Below are positions 44,979-53,525 of a DNA stretch of 64,000 nt, piece by piece. The stretch is from the NCBI GenBank assembly GCA_965243625.1, contig CBDEVI010000002.1:310001-374000 (forward strand), given 5' to 3'. The position numbers and the translations under genes were made by a program. The DNA is from JAJECS01 sp965243625. GTDB lineage: Bacteria; Chloroflexota; UBA11872. Position 1 is the stretch's first letter. The number at the start of each line of letters is the position of its first letter. A model generated the notes under the pieces. That model saw nothing but the letters and a program-made list of their open reading frames with translations, was not told where the DNA came from and made no database searches.

Positions 44979-45209
44979 TCACCGCCGCTCGCGCTCAGCC
45001 CGAATCATCGCAGCCGGTGATTCGGAGAGTTGCAGGCGCTCCCGCGCGGCGATGCGCGCCAACACCTCCTCAACCGGCCGAACTGACAGGACCTGCTCCA
45101 GTACGCGGAGTACGAAGTCCGAGAGGCTCATTCCGGCGCGGGCGGCGCGGGCCTTGGCCTCGCGATGCACCGCGTCAGGGACGCTCCGGATTTGAATCGT
45201 CTTTGGCAT
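44979..45209 (-). CDS. Orphan FitA-type ribbon-helix-helix antitoxin
   Basis: 76 aa from the ATG at 45207-45209 (the frame is open 10 codons further, but MPKTIQIRSVPD is the family N-terminus). Ribbon-helix-helix: beta strand TIQIRSVPDAVHREAKARAA, then GMSLSDFVLRVLEQVL. FitA antitoxins normally precede a PIN toxin by a few bases; here the next 77 bp hold none and the Nudix gene follows, so the toxin has been lost or lies elsewhere. The riboswitch of the B12 locus begins 140 bp away on the other strand. Confidence 0.8.
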   Translation of the reverse strand: MPKTIQIRSVPDAVHREAKARAARAGMSLSDFVLRVLEQVLSVRPVEEVLARIAARERLQLSESPAAMIRAERERR

Positions 45210-45349
45210 GTTGCCGACGGTACCCCACATTCGCCGCATGCGACGTGCTCGATTCTGGCTGGCCGTTCCGCGGCCCCGCCCTGCCGGCTGCTTGACAGGC
45301 CTCGATGCCGCCGGAAATACTCCGCGCCAACTGAATACCCAAACACCGT

Positions 45350-45510
45350 TCGTTCAGGTGCCCACCTAGGGAGAATAGGGAAGGCGGTGAGAATCCGCCG
45401 CGGTTGCGCCACTGTAAGCGGGATTTTGGAGCCGGAACCCACTGTCGACCGTCAGATGGGAAGGGCCCGGCAGACCACCTAAGCCCGTAAGCCAGGAGAC
45501 CTGCCTGAGC
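45350..45510 (+). promoter_or_regulatory. Cobalamin (AdoCbl) riboswitch
   Basis: Class I B12 aptamer: GGTGCC at 45358-45363, the paired region GGCGGTGAGAATCCGCC, the core GCCACTGTAAGCGGG, and the B12 box AAGCCAGGAGACCTGCC type sequence (GTAAGCCAGGAGACCTGCC) at about 45487-45505. Spacing and order are canonical. It lies upstream of btuC on the same strand and should switch off the transport and salvage genes when cobalamin is ample. Confidence 0.95.
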
Positions 45511-45585
45511 GAGAGGTGACCACTCTCCGCCATAGAGAGGGTCCTCGCGGTCAGGTCGTTGCACCTGGCACACGGAAGCCCAGGT

Positions 45586-45608
45586 CTCCAGCGGAGAGCC
45601 GCTGGAGG
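45586..45608 (+). promoter_or_regulatory. btuC: Shine-Dalgarno-sequestering hairpin of the riboswitch
   Basis: CTCCAGCGG (45586-45594) pairs perfectly with CCGCTGGAG (45599-45607) over a 4-nt loop. The right strand contains most of the GGAGG (45604-45608) that precedes the btuC GTG at 45615. No T-tract follows, so control is by hiding the ribosome site, not by termination. Confidence 0.75.
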
Positions 45609-45614
45609 TGAGGC

Positions 45615-46694
45615 GTGCTCGGGGCCGCGCGACTGACGTCGCTGCGCAACTATCGCCAGGCTGGAATCTCAATCCGCCTCGTCGCTGGCGGCGCCGTGCT
45701 CGCGGCGCTCGTGCTTGCGGCGGCCCTGGTTTCGCTCAGTCTGGGGCCGGTCGACATCCCGGTCGACCACGTGGCGTCCATCGTGCTCTCGTTTGTTGGG
45801 ATCGAGTTCGCCGACGTCGGCCGCACCGAGCACCTCGTCATCGAGCAAATCCGGCTGCCGCGAATCCTGGTGGGTGCCGTGGTCGGCATGGCGCTGGCGG
45901 TAGCCGGCGCCACCATGCAGGGACTGTTTCGCAACCCGATGGCCGACCCCGGCATCATCGGGGTTTCCGCCGGCGGCGCCCTCGGCGCGGTGGTTGCGAT
46001 TGCCACCGGCGCGACGGGCCTCTTCTTCTTGGCCCTGCCGACCTTCGCCTTCGTTGGCGCCCTTGCCGCCACGTTTCTCGTCTACGGCATCGCAGCCGTC
46101 GGCGGCCATTTCTCCATGGCCACCCTGTTGCTGGCCGGCATCGCCGTGAATGCATTCCTCGGCGCGATCGTCTCCACGATCATCATCGTCCTGCCGGACA
46201 ACGAAGCGCTGCGGGAAATTCTGTTCTGGCTCGCGGGCGGTCTCGACTCGCGCGTCTGGGAACACGTGCATATCTCGGCGCCGCTGATTCTCGTCGCCAC
46301 CGCCGTCATCCTTCTGGCCGCTCGCGACCTCAATCTGCTGATGCTGGGCGACGACGAGGCGCGCGCCATGGGGGTTCGAGTCGGCCTGACGCGCGCCATG
46401 CTGCTCGCCGCCTCGGCGCTGGCAACCGGTGCGGCCGTGGCCGTCAGCGGGACCATCGCCTTCGTGGGCCTGGTGACGCCCCACATCCTGCGGCTGGTGC
46501 TGGGCCCCGATCACCGGGTGCTGATTCCGCTCAGCGCCATTGCCGGAGCGGTCTTCGTGATCGTTGCCGACACCGTCGCTCGGACCATCGTCCAGCCCGC
46601 GGAGTTTCGAGTCGGCGTGCTCACGGCCTTCGTCGGCGCGCCGTTCTTCGTCCTTCTGCTGATTCGCAACAAACGTCAGGCGCAGGCGCTGTGA
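45615..46694 (+). CDS. btuC: Vitamin B12 ABC transporter permease
   Basis: 359 aa inner-membrane permease of the FecCD/BtuC family, ten predicted helices. Conserved pieces: LPRILVGAVVGMALAVAGAT, MQGLFRNPMADPGIIGVSAG, and the coupling segment DLNLLMLGDDEARAMGVRVG. GTG start, 6 nt after GGAGG, which lies inside the switch hairpin. First gene of a riboswitch-controlled run (btuC, btuF, btuD, cobO, cobT, cobS, cobC, cobU), so corrinoid, not iron-siderophore, is the expected cargo although the family covers both. Confidence 0.92.
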   Translation: MLGAARLTSLRNYRQAGISIRLVAGGAVLAALVLAAALVSLSLGPVDIPVDHVASIVLSFVGIEFADVGRTEHLVIEQIRLPRILVGAVVGMALAVAGATMQGLFRNPMADPGIIGVSAGGALGAVVAIATGATGLFFLALPTFAFVGALAATFLVYGIAAVGGHFSMATLLLAGIAVNAFLGAIVSTIIIVLPDNEALREILFWLAGGLDSRVWEHVHISAPLILVATAVILLAARDLNLLMLGDDEARAMGVRVGLTRAMLLAASALATGAAVAVSGTIAFVGLVTPHILRLVLGPDHRVLIPLSAIAGAVFVIVADTVARTIVQPAEFRVGVLTAFVGAPFFVLLLIRNKRQAQAL

Positions 46695-46832
46695 CGCGCA
46701 AGCAACGGAGGGGTCGCCACTTGCCATCCCTCTAGCCACTCACCTTCCCGTGTCCACCTATGCCGTGAATCGGCATCGCCCCGAGGTTGACCCAACGAAG
46801 GGGTCGGCCCACCGAAAGGACTGCCCGTAGAC

Positions 46833-48038
46833 ATGCCACGACTTCGCACCCTCGCCGTGCTGCCCCTAGTCCTCATAGCTCTCGCCCTGGCTCTGGCGGC
46901 CTGCGGTCCAGACCCGGAAACGTCGTCAGCAACTGAAGCGGCTGTGGCGACTACCCCGGCGCCGACCGCGGAGCCGACTGCCGCGCCAACCCCGACGCAG
47001 ACCGCGGCGCCAACCGCCGCGCCGACCCCTACCCAGACGGCAACGCCGACGCTCGAGGCAACCGCTGAGCCCACCCCGACCGAGGACTCGATGGCGCTGT
47101 CGCCGGAGGTCAGGCAGGCATTCGCGAGCGTTCGCGGCATCGTCGACCCCACCAACTTCAGCTGGCCTCGAGAAGTCGAGGGGCTCAACGGCGTGTTCAG
47201 CATCCCGTTCAAGCCGCTGCGCATCATCACGGCCTCGGTTGGGCACGATGAAATGACCCTGGCCCTCGTCCCGCTGGACCGGCTCGTGGCGGTCGGCAGC
47301 TCCTCCCAGAACGCCACCTACTCCAACGTCGCCCACTTGCTGCAGGACAAGACCCAGATTTCCCGCGACCCCGAGACGATCATTGCCGAAGCGCCCGACA
47401 TCGTCGTCACCAGCCCATTCTTCTCAGCCGACGGCGTCGAAGCCCTCTCGAAGGCCGGCGTGCTGGTGATCCAGACCGAGCTGAAGCACGACCCGGAGGC
47501 CCGCATCAACAACATCCTCCTGATGGGATACATCTTTGGCGAAGAAGAGCGAGCCGTGGAGTTCGCCACCGAGGTTCGCGACCGGTATGAGTCCCTCATC
47601 GCCGTAACCGGCGCCGTCGAATCCCGCCCGCGCGTGCTCGCGCTCACCCAGTACTCCGACAGCCTGTGGGTGGCCGGGGCCGATTCCACCGAAGGCGGCG
47701 TCATCGAAGCGGCGGGCGGACTGAATGCGGCGGCCGACGCCGGGGTCGAGGGCAACCAGACCACCAGCCTCGAAGGCGTGATCGCCATGAATCCTGAGAT
47801 CATCGTGATCGCCCAGCCCAGGGAGTTTGGAGCCGAGGAATTCAGGCAGAGCCTCTTCGACAATGAGGCGCTGGCCGAGCTTCCGGCAATCAAGAACGAG
47901 GCAGTCCACATCGTCGAGGGCAAGCATTTCACCACGCTTTCGTATTGGAATATCCGGGGAGCCGAGGATCTGGCGCGGCTCTTGTGGCCCGAGGACTTCG
48001 CCGATTCCGAGAGCCCACCCTTTAGTCTGGCGGAATAG
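46833..48038 (+). CDS. btuF: Corrinoid-binding lipoprotein of the ABC transporter
   Basis: 401 aa. Lipoprotein signal with lipobox LAAC (Cys24). Then a Thr-Pro-Ala-rich linker (about residues 35-85, PTAAPTPTQTAAPTAAPTPT) like the spacer of the M16 lipoprotein, and a class III periplasmic-binding domain (IIAEAPDIVVTSPFFSADGV, RPRVLALTQYSDSLWVAGAD, AMNPEIIVIAQPREFGAEEF). It delivers corrinoid to BtuC. The linker suggests anchoring in a single membrane with a wall to cross, as in Chloroflexota without a standard periplasm. 138 bp after btuC, ATG start. Confidence 0.9.
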   Translation: MPRLRTLAVLPLVLIALALALAACGPDPETSSATEAAVATTPAPTAEPTAAPTPTQTAAPTAAPTPTQTATPTLEATAEPTPTEDSMALSPEVRQAFASVRGIVDPTNFSWPREVEGLNGVFSIPFKPLRIITASVGHDEMTLALVPLDRLVAVGSSSQNATYSNVAHLLQDKTQISRDPETIIAEAPDIVVTSPFFSADGVEALSKAGVLVIQTELKHDPEARINNILLMGYIFGEEERAVEFATEVRDRYESLIAVTGAVESRPRVLALTQYSDSLWVAGADSTEGGVIEAAGGLNAAADAGVEGNQTTSLEGVIAMNPEIIVIAQPREFGAEEFRQSLFDNEALAELPAIKNEAVHIVEGKHFTTLSYWNIRGAEDLARLLWPEDFADSESPPFSLAE

Positions 48039-48041
48039 CCC

Positions 48042-48944
48042 ATGACCCGAGTTGCACCATCCACGTCGCTCCGCGCCGACGATCTGAGCTTTCAAGTCGA
48101 AGCCAGGTCGCTCTTGGAGCGGGTGAACGTGAACGCGGATCAGGGTCAGTTGGTCGGCGTCATCGGACCGAATGGCGCGGGGAAGTCCACGCTTCTCCGC
48201 GCCATGGCGGGTGTCCTTCGTCCGTGCGAAGGCCAAGTTTGGCTCGAGGGCGCGGACCTGGCGTCACTCTCGGCCAAGGAGGCAGCGGCCAAGCTGGCGC
48301 TTGTGCCGCAGCTCGCCCCCTACGCCCATGGCTTCACGGTGCGCGAGCTCGTGCTCATGGGGCGCTATCCCCATCTGGGCCGATTTCAGATCGAGGGTCC
48401 GGCCGACGACGACATCGCTCGCGAGGCCATGCGCTTGACCGAAACCGAGGAATTCGAGGCACGGTCGCTGGACACGCTGTCGGGCGGCGAGCGCCAGCGC
48501 GTTTTCGTTTCGCGAGCCTTGGCACAGCAGCCCCGCGTGCTCTTGCTGGATGAGCCGACTGCAAACCTGGACGTGTTGCACAAGCTGCGCGTGCTGGATT
48601 TGGTCCGTCGGTTGGTGGACGACGGGCTGACCGCAGTTGCCGCCATCCACGACCTCAGCATGGCGGCGCGATACTGCGATCGCTTGATCCTGCTCGCTTC
48701 CGGCCGGGTGCTTGCCGAAGGAACCCCGGAGGAGGTGCTGGCGCCGGAGATCATCGAATCCGCGTTCGGCGTTGAGTCGGCCGTCTACCGCGATCCCGTC
48801 ACGGGATCGCTGGCAATCAGCGTGATCGGTCCGTCCGGACGTAACGGTGCACCGCCCCCAGCCGCCGGCGCCAACGGCCAGAGCGACCGTGACGACGTTC
48901 CGGCCGACGCTGTCGCACCGAGCGCGACTGCAGGCCGAACATGA
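48042..48944 (+). CDS. btuD: Vitamin B12 ABC transporter ATPase
   Basis: 300 aa. Walker A GPNGAGKST (about 46-54), Q-loop PQLAPYAHGF, signature LSGGERQRVFVSRALAQQPR, Walker B VLLLDEPTANLD, switch His in AAIHDLSMAARYCD. A roughly 45-residue low-complexity C-terminal tail follows the usual end. ATG 3 nt after btuF; the last codons overlap cobO (ATGA). Powers corrinoid import with BtuC and BtuF. Confidence 0.92.
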   Translation: MTRVAPSTSLRADDLSFQVEARSLLERVNVNADQGQLVGVIGPNGAGKSTLLRAMAGVLRPCEGQVWLEGADLASLSAKEAAAKLALVPQLAPYAHGFTVRELVLMGRYPHLGRFQIEGPADDDIAREAMRLTETEEFEARSLDTLSGGERQRVFVSRALAQQPRVLLLDEPTANLDVLHKLRVLDLVRRLVDDGLTAVAAIHDLSMAARYCDRLILLASGRVLAEGTPEEVLAPEIIESAFGVESAVYRDPVTGSLAISVIGPSGRNGAPPPAAGANGQSDRDDVPADAVAPSATAGRT

Positions 48945-49516
48945 GCGGCCGCGATCCGCATACGCCGCCCGTCGAGGTTGCCAAGACCCGTCGCAAACGC
49001 CACGGGCTGGTGATCGTCAACACGGGCGAAGGCAAGGGCAAGACCACGGCGGCCCTTGGGGTGATCTTTCGCGCCTGGGGACGGGACTTCAAGATCCGGA
49101 TGTTCCAGTTCATCAAGCACACCGGCGCCACGTTTGGCGAACACCGCGCGGCCATGCGGCTCGAAATCCCCATCGAGGCGCTTGGCGACGGGTTCACCTG
49201 GCTCTCCAAGGACATGGATCGCACCCAGGCCCTGGCCGTGGAGCAGTGGGGGCGTTGCAAGGAAGCCATCCTGGAGGGTGAGGAAGACATCATCGTGCTC
49301 GATGAGTTCACCTACGCCATGCACTACGGATGGGTGCCGGTGGCCGACGTCGTGGACACCCTCGAGCAGCGACCGGCGCGCATGCACGTCATCATCACGG
49401 GGCGTTATGCGCCGCAGGAGCTGATCGACTGCGCCGACCTCGTGACCGAAATGCGGATGATCAAGCACCCGTACCGCGAGCAGGGCATCCGCGCCCAGCA
49501 GGGGATTGAGTTCTAG
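48941..49516 (+). CDS. cobO: Cob(I)yrinic acid a,c-diamide/cobinamide adenosyltransferase (CobA/CobO type)
   Basis: 191 aa. It adds the 5'-deoxyadenosyl group from ATP to reduced corrinoid. P-loop NTGEGKGKTTAALG (28-41) and, further on, IIVLDEFTYAMHYGWVPVAD and HVIITGRYAPQELIDCADLV, matching the CobO/BtuR family throughout. Length is normal. Start overlaps btuD by 4 bp. Imported corrinoid would be adenosylated at once. Confidence 0.95.
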   Translation: MSGRDPHTPPVEVAKTRRKRHGLVIVNTGEGKGKTTAALGVIFRAWGRDFKIRMFQFIKHTGATFGEHRAAMRLEIPIEALGDGFTWLSKDMDRTQALAVEQWGRCKEAILEGEEDIIVLDEFTYAMHYGWVPVADVVDTLEQRPARMHVIITGRYAPQELIDCADLVTEMRMIKHPYREQGIRAQQGIEF

Positions 49517-49518
49517 CA

Positions 49519-50580
49519 GTGACGCTCGGCGGCGTCGTCGGCAACGTCCGTCCCGCTGACCGTCGGGCGCGGCGGGCGGCACGACAGCGCCAGCAGCGAC
49601 TCACCAAGCCCCCGGGCAGCCTGGGACGGCTGGAGGACCTGTCGGTCCAGCTGGCGGGCATCTTTGGAACCGACCGGCCAACCGTGCAGGGCGCCACCGT
49701 CATCGTGGCGGCCGCCGATCACGGGGTGGTGGCGCAGGGCGTCACCGGCTATCCCCAGGCGGTGACGGCCCAGATGGTGCGCAACTTTCTGGCCGGCGGC
49801 GCGGCCATCAACGTCATGGCCCGGAACCGCGGTGTGAATCTCGTCATCGTCGACGCCGGCGTGGCCGCCCCGCTGCCCGAACACCCCGATCTCCAAGTCG
49901 TCGCGCCGGGGCGGGGCACGGCTGACATCACGCAGGGCCCGGCCATGACGCGCGCTCAGGCGGAAGCCTGCATTCAGGCCGGCGCCGACCTCGCCGTGGC
50001 AGCCGCCGAGCAAGGAGCAGCCATCATCGGCACGGGAGACATGGGGATCGGCAACACCACGTCCGCCAGCGCCATCACCGCCGCCGTGACCCGCGCGACT
50101 CCCACAAAAACGACGGGGCGCGGCACGGGACGCACCGACCCCGAGCTGGCGCACAAGATTGCCTGCGTCGAGCGCGGCCTGGACGTGAATCAACCGGACC
50201 CGGCCGATGGATTGGACGTGCTCACCAAGGTCGGCGGCTTCGAGATCGGCGTGCTGGCGGGTGTGGCGCTTGGCGGGGCGCTGTCCCGGCGAGCGGTGGT
50301 GCTGGACGGATTTGTATCCGGCGCCGCGGCCCTCATCGCGCACAGCCTCTGCCCCACCGTCCGCGACTACCTCATCGCCGGCCACGTCTCGTCCGAGCCC
50401 GGCCACCGCATCGCCCTGGAGCACATGAAGCTCCAGCCGCTGCTCGATCTCGGCATGCGGCTCGGCGAGGGCACCGGCGCGCTGCTGGCGGCGGGAGTGG
50501 TCGAGGTCGCCGCCGCCTGCCTGAGCGACATGGCCACCTTCGACGAGGCCGGCGTGTCCGACCGCGAGCCGGCGCACTGA
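49519..50580 (+). CDS. cobT: Nicotinate-nucleotide:dimethylbenzimidazole phosphoribosyltransferase
   Basis: 353 aa, makes alpha-ribazole phosphate from the lower-ligand base and NaMN. Seen: RLTKPPGSLGRLEDLSVQLA at the N-terminus, AADHGVVAQGVTGYPQAVTA, GTGDMGIGNTTSASAI, and the active-site end MRLGEGTGALLA with the catalytic Glu in GEGTGA. GTG start 3 nt after the cobO stop. Family length and all motifs are normal. Confidence 0.95.
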   Translation: MTLGGVVGNVRPADRRARRAARQRQQRLTKPPGSLGRLEDLSVQLAGIFGTDRPTVQGATVIVAAADHGVVAQGVTGYPQAVTAQMVRNFLAGGAAINVMARNRGVNLVIVDAGVAAPLPEHPDLQVVAPGRGTADITQGPAMTRAQAEACIQAGADLAVAAAEQGAAIIGTGDMGIGNTTSASAITAAVTRATPTKTTGRGTGRTDPELAHKIACVERGLDVNQPDPADGLDVLTKVGGFEIGVLAGVALGGALSRRAVVLDGFVSGAAALIAHSLCPTVRDYLIAGHVSSEPGHRIALEHMKLQPLLDLGMRLGEGTGALLAAGVVEVAAACLSDMATFDEAGVSDREPAH

Positions 50581-50584
50581 ACCA

Positions 50585-51337
50585 ATGCGGAACCTGCGGC
50601 TCGCCATTGGATTCTTGACGGTGCTGCCGTTCGCGCCGAGTCATGCGGGACCCATGGGGCCGGCCCGCGCCTGGTTCCCGCTCGTCGGCCTCGGACTTGG
50701 CGGGATCCTGGCCGGGCTGGACCTGGCGGCCCGGCAAGTGCTGCCGCTGCCGGCGGTGGGCGCGCTGCTGGTCGCGGCCTTGCTGGCCCTGACGCGGGCC
50801 ATCCACACCGAGGGATTCTTGGATACGTGCGACGGCGTGCTCGGCGGACGCGACCGCGAGGCGCGGTTGGAGATCCTGCGCGACTCCCGCGTCGGCGCAT
50901 TCGCCGTGGTTGGCGGGGCGAGCCTGCTGCTGCTCAAGTGGACTCTCGTGATGGGAATCCCCGAAGCGGAACGCATCAGCCTCCTGGTGCTCTTTCCCTG
51001 CCTGTCGCGCTGGGGCATGGTGGCCACCATGGGCGTGTTTCCCTATGCCCGAGCCCAGGGCCTCGGCACGGCATTCCAGTCCGGCGCCAACTGGCGTCAG
51101 CTCGTGATTGCCCTCGCGACCGCCGCACTGGCCGGTTGGTTGCTGCTCGGCATTGCTGGAATCCTTCTTCTGGGGATCGCTACGGTATTCGCGCTGGGTC
51201 TCGGCTGGTGGTTCACGCGCCTGCTCGGCGGCATGACCGGGGACACCTACGGCGCCACCAACGAGGTGGGGGAAGTGGTGGTTCTGCTGCTGGGACTCAG
51301 CGTGGCGCCGGCGCTGGTCGACGCCCCATTCTGGTAG
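50585..51337 (+). CDS. cobS: Adenosylcobinamide-GDP ribazoletransferase (cobalamin synthase)
   Basis: 250 aa integral membrane enzyme that joins adenosylcobinamide-GDP to alpha-ribazole. Cytoplasmic signature IHTEGFLDTCDGVLGGRDRE, then LEILRDSRVGAFAVVGG and TGDTYGATNEVGEV, carries the metal-binding acids. Seven or so hydrophobic helices. ATG 4 nt after cobT. Confidence 0.93.
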   Translation: MRNLRLAIGFLTVLPFAPSHAGPMGPARAWFPLVGLGLGGILAGLDLAARQVLPLPAVGALLVAALLALTRAIHTEGFLDTCDGVLGGRDREARLEILRDSRVGAFAVVGGASLLLLKWTLVMGIPEAERISLLVLFPCLSRWGMVATMGVFPYARAQGLGTAFQSGANWRQLVIALATAALAGWLLLGIAGILLLGIATVFALGLGWWFTRLLGGMTGDTYGATNEVGEVVVLLLGLSVAPALVDAPFW

Positions 51338-51384
51338 ATGCCGCGGGCAGCAATCGGCGCCCGCGGGCGTCCATAGGAGGAGCA

Positions 51385-52020
51385 ATGGGTCACTGGTATC
51401 TCGTGCGTCACGGTGAAACCGACTGGAACCTCACCGAGCGGATTCAAGGCCAGGTGGACACGCCCCTCAACGCCACCGGCAGGCGCCAGGTGAGCCACTT
51501 GGCGCGGCGGCTGGCAGATGTTCGCATCGACGCGATTTACAGCAGCGATCTTGCGCGGACCCACGAGACTGCCCGAATCATCGCGGCGGACCGTGACATC
51601 GCGATTGCCACCGATCCCGACCTGCGCGAGTTTTCGTTCGGCGAGTGGGAGGGCCTAACGTCGGACGAGATCGAGGCGCTGCAACCGGGCGCAATGGCCG
51701 AGCGGATCAGCGCCGGTAATGAGGCATTCTCCGCGCCGGGCGGCGAGAACACCTGGCAGGTGCTGGAGCGCGTGAGGGGCTTCTGCGAACGCACCGCCCA
51801 GCGCCACGACCCGTCGGACGACATTCTCGTCGTGGCCCACGGGGGATCGATTCGCGCCCTCGCCGTGGCCTTGCTGGACCTGGCGGCCACCGACTTCTGG
51901 CGCTTTCGGATTCATTGCGCCAGCCTGGCCATCATCCGGAATCACTCCGACGGACGCACGCTCGTTCGGTGGAACGACATCAGCCACTTGCCTGCCGAGG
52001 ACCGTGACACGCCGGTATGA
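51385..52020 (+). CDS. cobC: Histidine-phosphatase family alpha-ribazole phosphatase
   Basis: 211 aa. Start at ATG 51385 with AGGAGG 4 nt upstream; longer in-frame extensions read through cobS and are spurious. Catalytic LVRHGETDWN (phospho-His in RHG, residues about 8-10), SSDLARTHETARIIA, FSFGEWEGLTSDEIE and the second His in VVAHGGSIRALA. The family also has phosphoglycerate mutase-like members; position between cobS and cobU supports dephosphorylation of alpha-ribazole phosphate. Overlaps cobU by 4 bp. Confidence 0.85.
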   Translation: MGHWYLVRHGETDWNLTERIQGQVDTPLNATGRRQVSHLARRLADVRIDAIYSSDLARTHETARIIAADRDIAIATDPDLREFSFGEWEGLTSDEIEALQPGAMAERISAGNEAFSAPGGENTWQVLERVRGFCERTAQRHDPSDDILVVAHGGSIRALAVALLDLAATDFWRFRIHCASLAIIRNHSDGRTLVRWNDISHLPAEDRDTPV

Positions 52021-52571
52021 GCAAACGGCTGACCCTGGTGCTGGGCGGCGTGCGCGCCGGCAAGAGCCGCCACGCCCAAACGCTGGCGCGGGCCGGACAG
52101 CGCGTGCTGGTAGTGGCGACGGCGGAGGCCGGCGACGCGGAGATGGCCTCCCGCATCCAGGCCCATCGCGCGGAGCGGCCGGCCGACTGGGACACGCTGG
52201 AGGAGCCGCTCGACCTGGCAACGGCCCTGGCCCTGCGCCCGCCGGACTACGACACCGTGCTTGTCGATTGCCTGACTCTCTGGGTCAGCAATCTGTTGCT
52301 AAAGGACCACGACGCCGGACAGACCCGCCCGGACACCTCGGCTGAAGCAAGGCGCCTGCTCCGGCTCTACGAAAAGGGCGACGCCTCGTGGATCGTCGTG
52401 AGCAACGAGGTCGGCCTCGGCGTCATCCCAGCAAATGAGATGGCGCGCGCCTACGCCGACGAATTGGGACGGGTCAACCAGGTCTTCGCCGCCGCGGCGG
52501 ACGACGTGATTCTGATGGTTGCCGGGGTGCCGGTGAACCTCAAGGCCCTGAGCGGGGACGGCACCGGGTAG
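52017..52571 (+). CDS. cobU: Adenosylcobinamide kinase / cobinamide-phosphate guanylyltransferase
   Basis: 184 aa bifunctional enzyme. P-loop LVLGGVRAGKSRHAQTLA (first 25 residues), AEAGDAEMASRIQAHRAERP with the guanylated His in the AHR segment, VLVDCLTLWVSNLLL, and IVVSNEVGLGVIPANEMARA followed by GRVNQVFAAAADDVILMVAG. Last gene of the + arm. Only 15 bp separate its stop from that of pduX on the other strand, so there is no room for a usual terminator. Confidence 0.95.
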   Translation: MSKRLTLVLGGVRAGKSRHAQTLARAGQRVLVVATAEAGDAEMASRIQAHRAERPADWDTLEEPLDLATALALRPPDYDTVLVDCLTLWVSNLLLKDHDAGQTRPDTSAEARRLLRLYEKGDASWIVVSNEVGLGVIPANEMARAYADELGRVNQVFAAAADDVILMVAGVPVNLKALSGDGTG

Positions 52572-52586
52572 TCGTACCCCGCCAAG

Positions 52587-53525
52587 CTACGAGCTTCGGT
52601 GCGTGGCGTTGTCGTCGCCGGTCGTCACGCCGCCGCCGACCACGCGGCAGTCATGCACCGCGACCAGGCCCGAGAGGCGCGTCCATGCCTGGTGTGCAGC
52701 CCAACTGATTCGTTCGGCGTCGTCCGCAAAGAGCAACCCCAGCACGGTGCCGCTGTGCGCCACGTTGACGCCAAGCGCTCCGGCGGCTTGCGCCAGGTCG
52801 AGCACCGACGCGAGCTGCGGCTTGGGGAGCACCGCCTGGTTCGCCAGGCTGCTCAGGGTTGCGCCCTCGCCGATGAGCCGCGCGTCTCCGTCGGCCAATC
52901 CGGCTGTGATGAGGTCCAGGGCCTCGCGAAACCGCGCGGCGTGGGATCGAAGCTCGGCGCGTCGGTCCACCGCGTTGAATGCCTGGGTATCGATCTCGTC
53001 GGCGAACTCCAGGGCGAGGATGCGCATCGCGGGCGGCTGGCCCAGCATCCGCGCAATGCGGCCGCCAAGATGATCGAAGAGCGCAATGCCGGGCAGCATC
53101 ACGCCGTCGCTTGGCTCCACAGCCAGCGCCAGGTCGGCCTGTTCCCGCGGCGAAGTCGCCGTGCCCAAAGCCGCCGCCGTCGCGCCAATGGCCGCCGCCA
53201 CGTCGGCCGTGCTGCTCGCCATGCCCTTGGCCCGCGGCAGCGAGGTCTCCAAGCTCAGGCGAGCGTCCAGGTCGCGACGCCCCAGGAATTCCAGCGTCAA
53301 CGCCACGGCCCGGCGGGCCTTGGGGGCGCTTGCCGGTCCGTCGACTAACCCCGTGCCCTCCGACAGCTCAACCGTCGCCGTCGAGCCCATATCGATCGGG
53401 CAGGTCACCATCACGGTCGTGCCGTCTAACTCGCCCTGGGCCAGCTCGCCGCAGGTGCCCGGCGCCCAGGCTGTGCCGCGCGCGACAACGCCTTCGGCCA
53501 GAAGGGTGTCAACGGACGAGGTCAC
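52587..53525 (-). CDS. pduX: GHMP kinase, L-threonine kinase (PduX-like)
   Basis: 312 aa. It phosphorylates L-threonine for the aminopropanol linker. N-terminal APGTCGELAQGELDGTTVMV, and the GHMP glycine/serine motif PRAKGMASSTADVAAAIGAT (about residues 92-111). The C-terminal half has NVAHSGTVLGLLFADD. The GTG overlaps the cobQ stop by 4 bp. It feeds the adjacent CobD decarboxylase. Other GHMP kinases are possible by fold, but the gene order makes PduX the clear choice. Confidence 0.88.
   Translation of the reverse strand: MTSSVDTLLAEGVVARGTAWAPGTCGELAQGELDGTTVMVTCPIDMGSTATVELSEGTGLVDGPASAPKARRAVALTLEFLGRRDLDARLSLETSLPRAKGMASSTADVAAAIGATAAALGTATSPREQADLALAVEPSDGVMLPGIALFDHLGGRIARMLGQPPAMRILALEFADEIDTQAFNAVDRRAELRSHAARFREALDLITAGLADGDARLIGEGATLSSLANQAVLPKPQLASVLDLAQAAGALGVNVAHSGTVLGLLFADDAERISWAAHQAWTRLSGLVAVHDCRVVGGGVTTGDDNATHRSS

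Noticed and set aside
45615..46694. Iron-siderophore rather than B12 permease
   Set aside because: The family alone cannot tell, but the upstream cobalamin riboswitch and downstream cob genes settle it.
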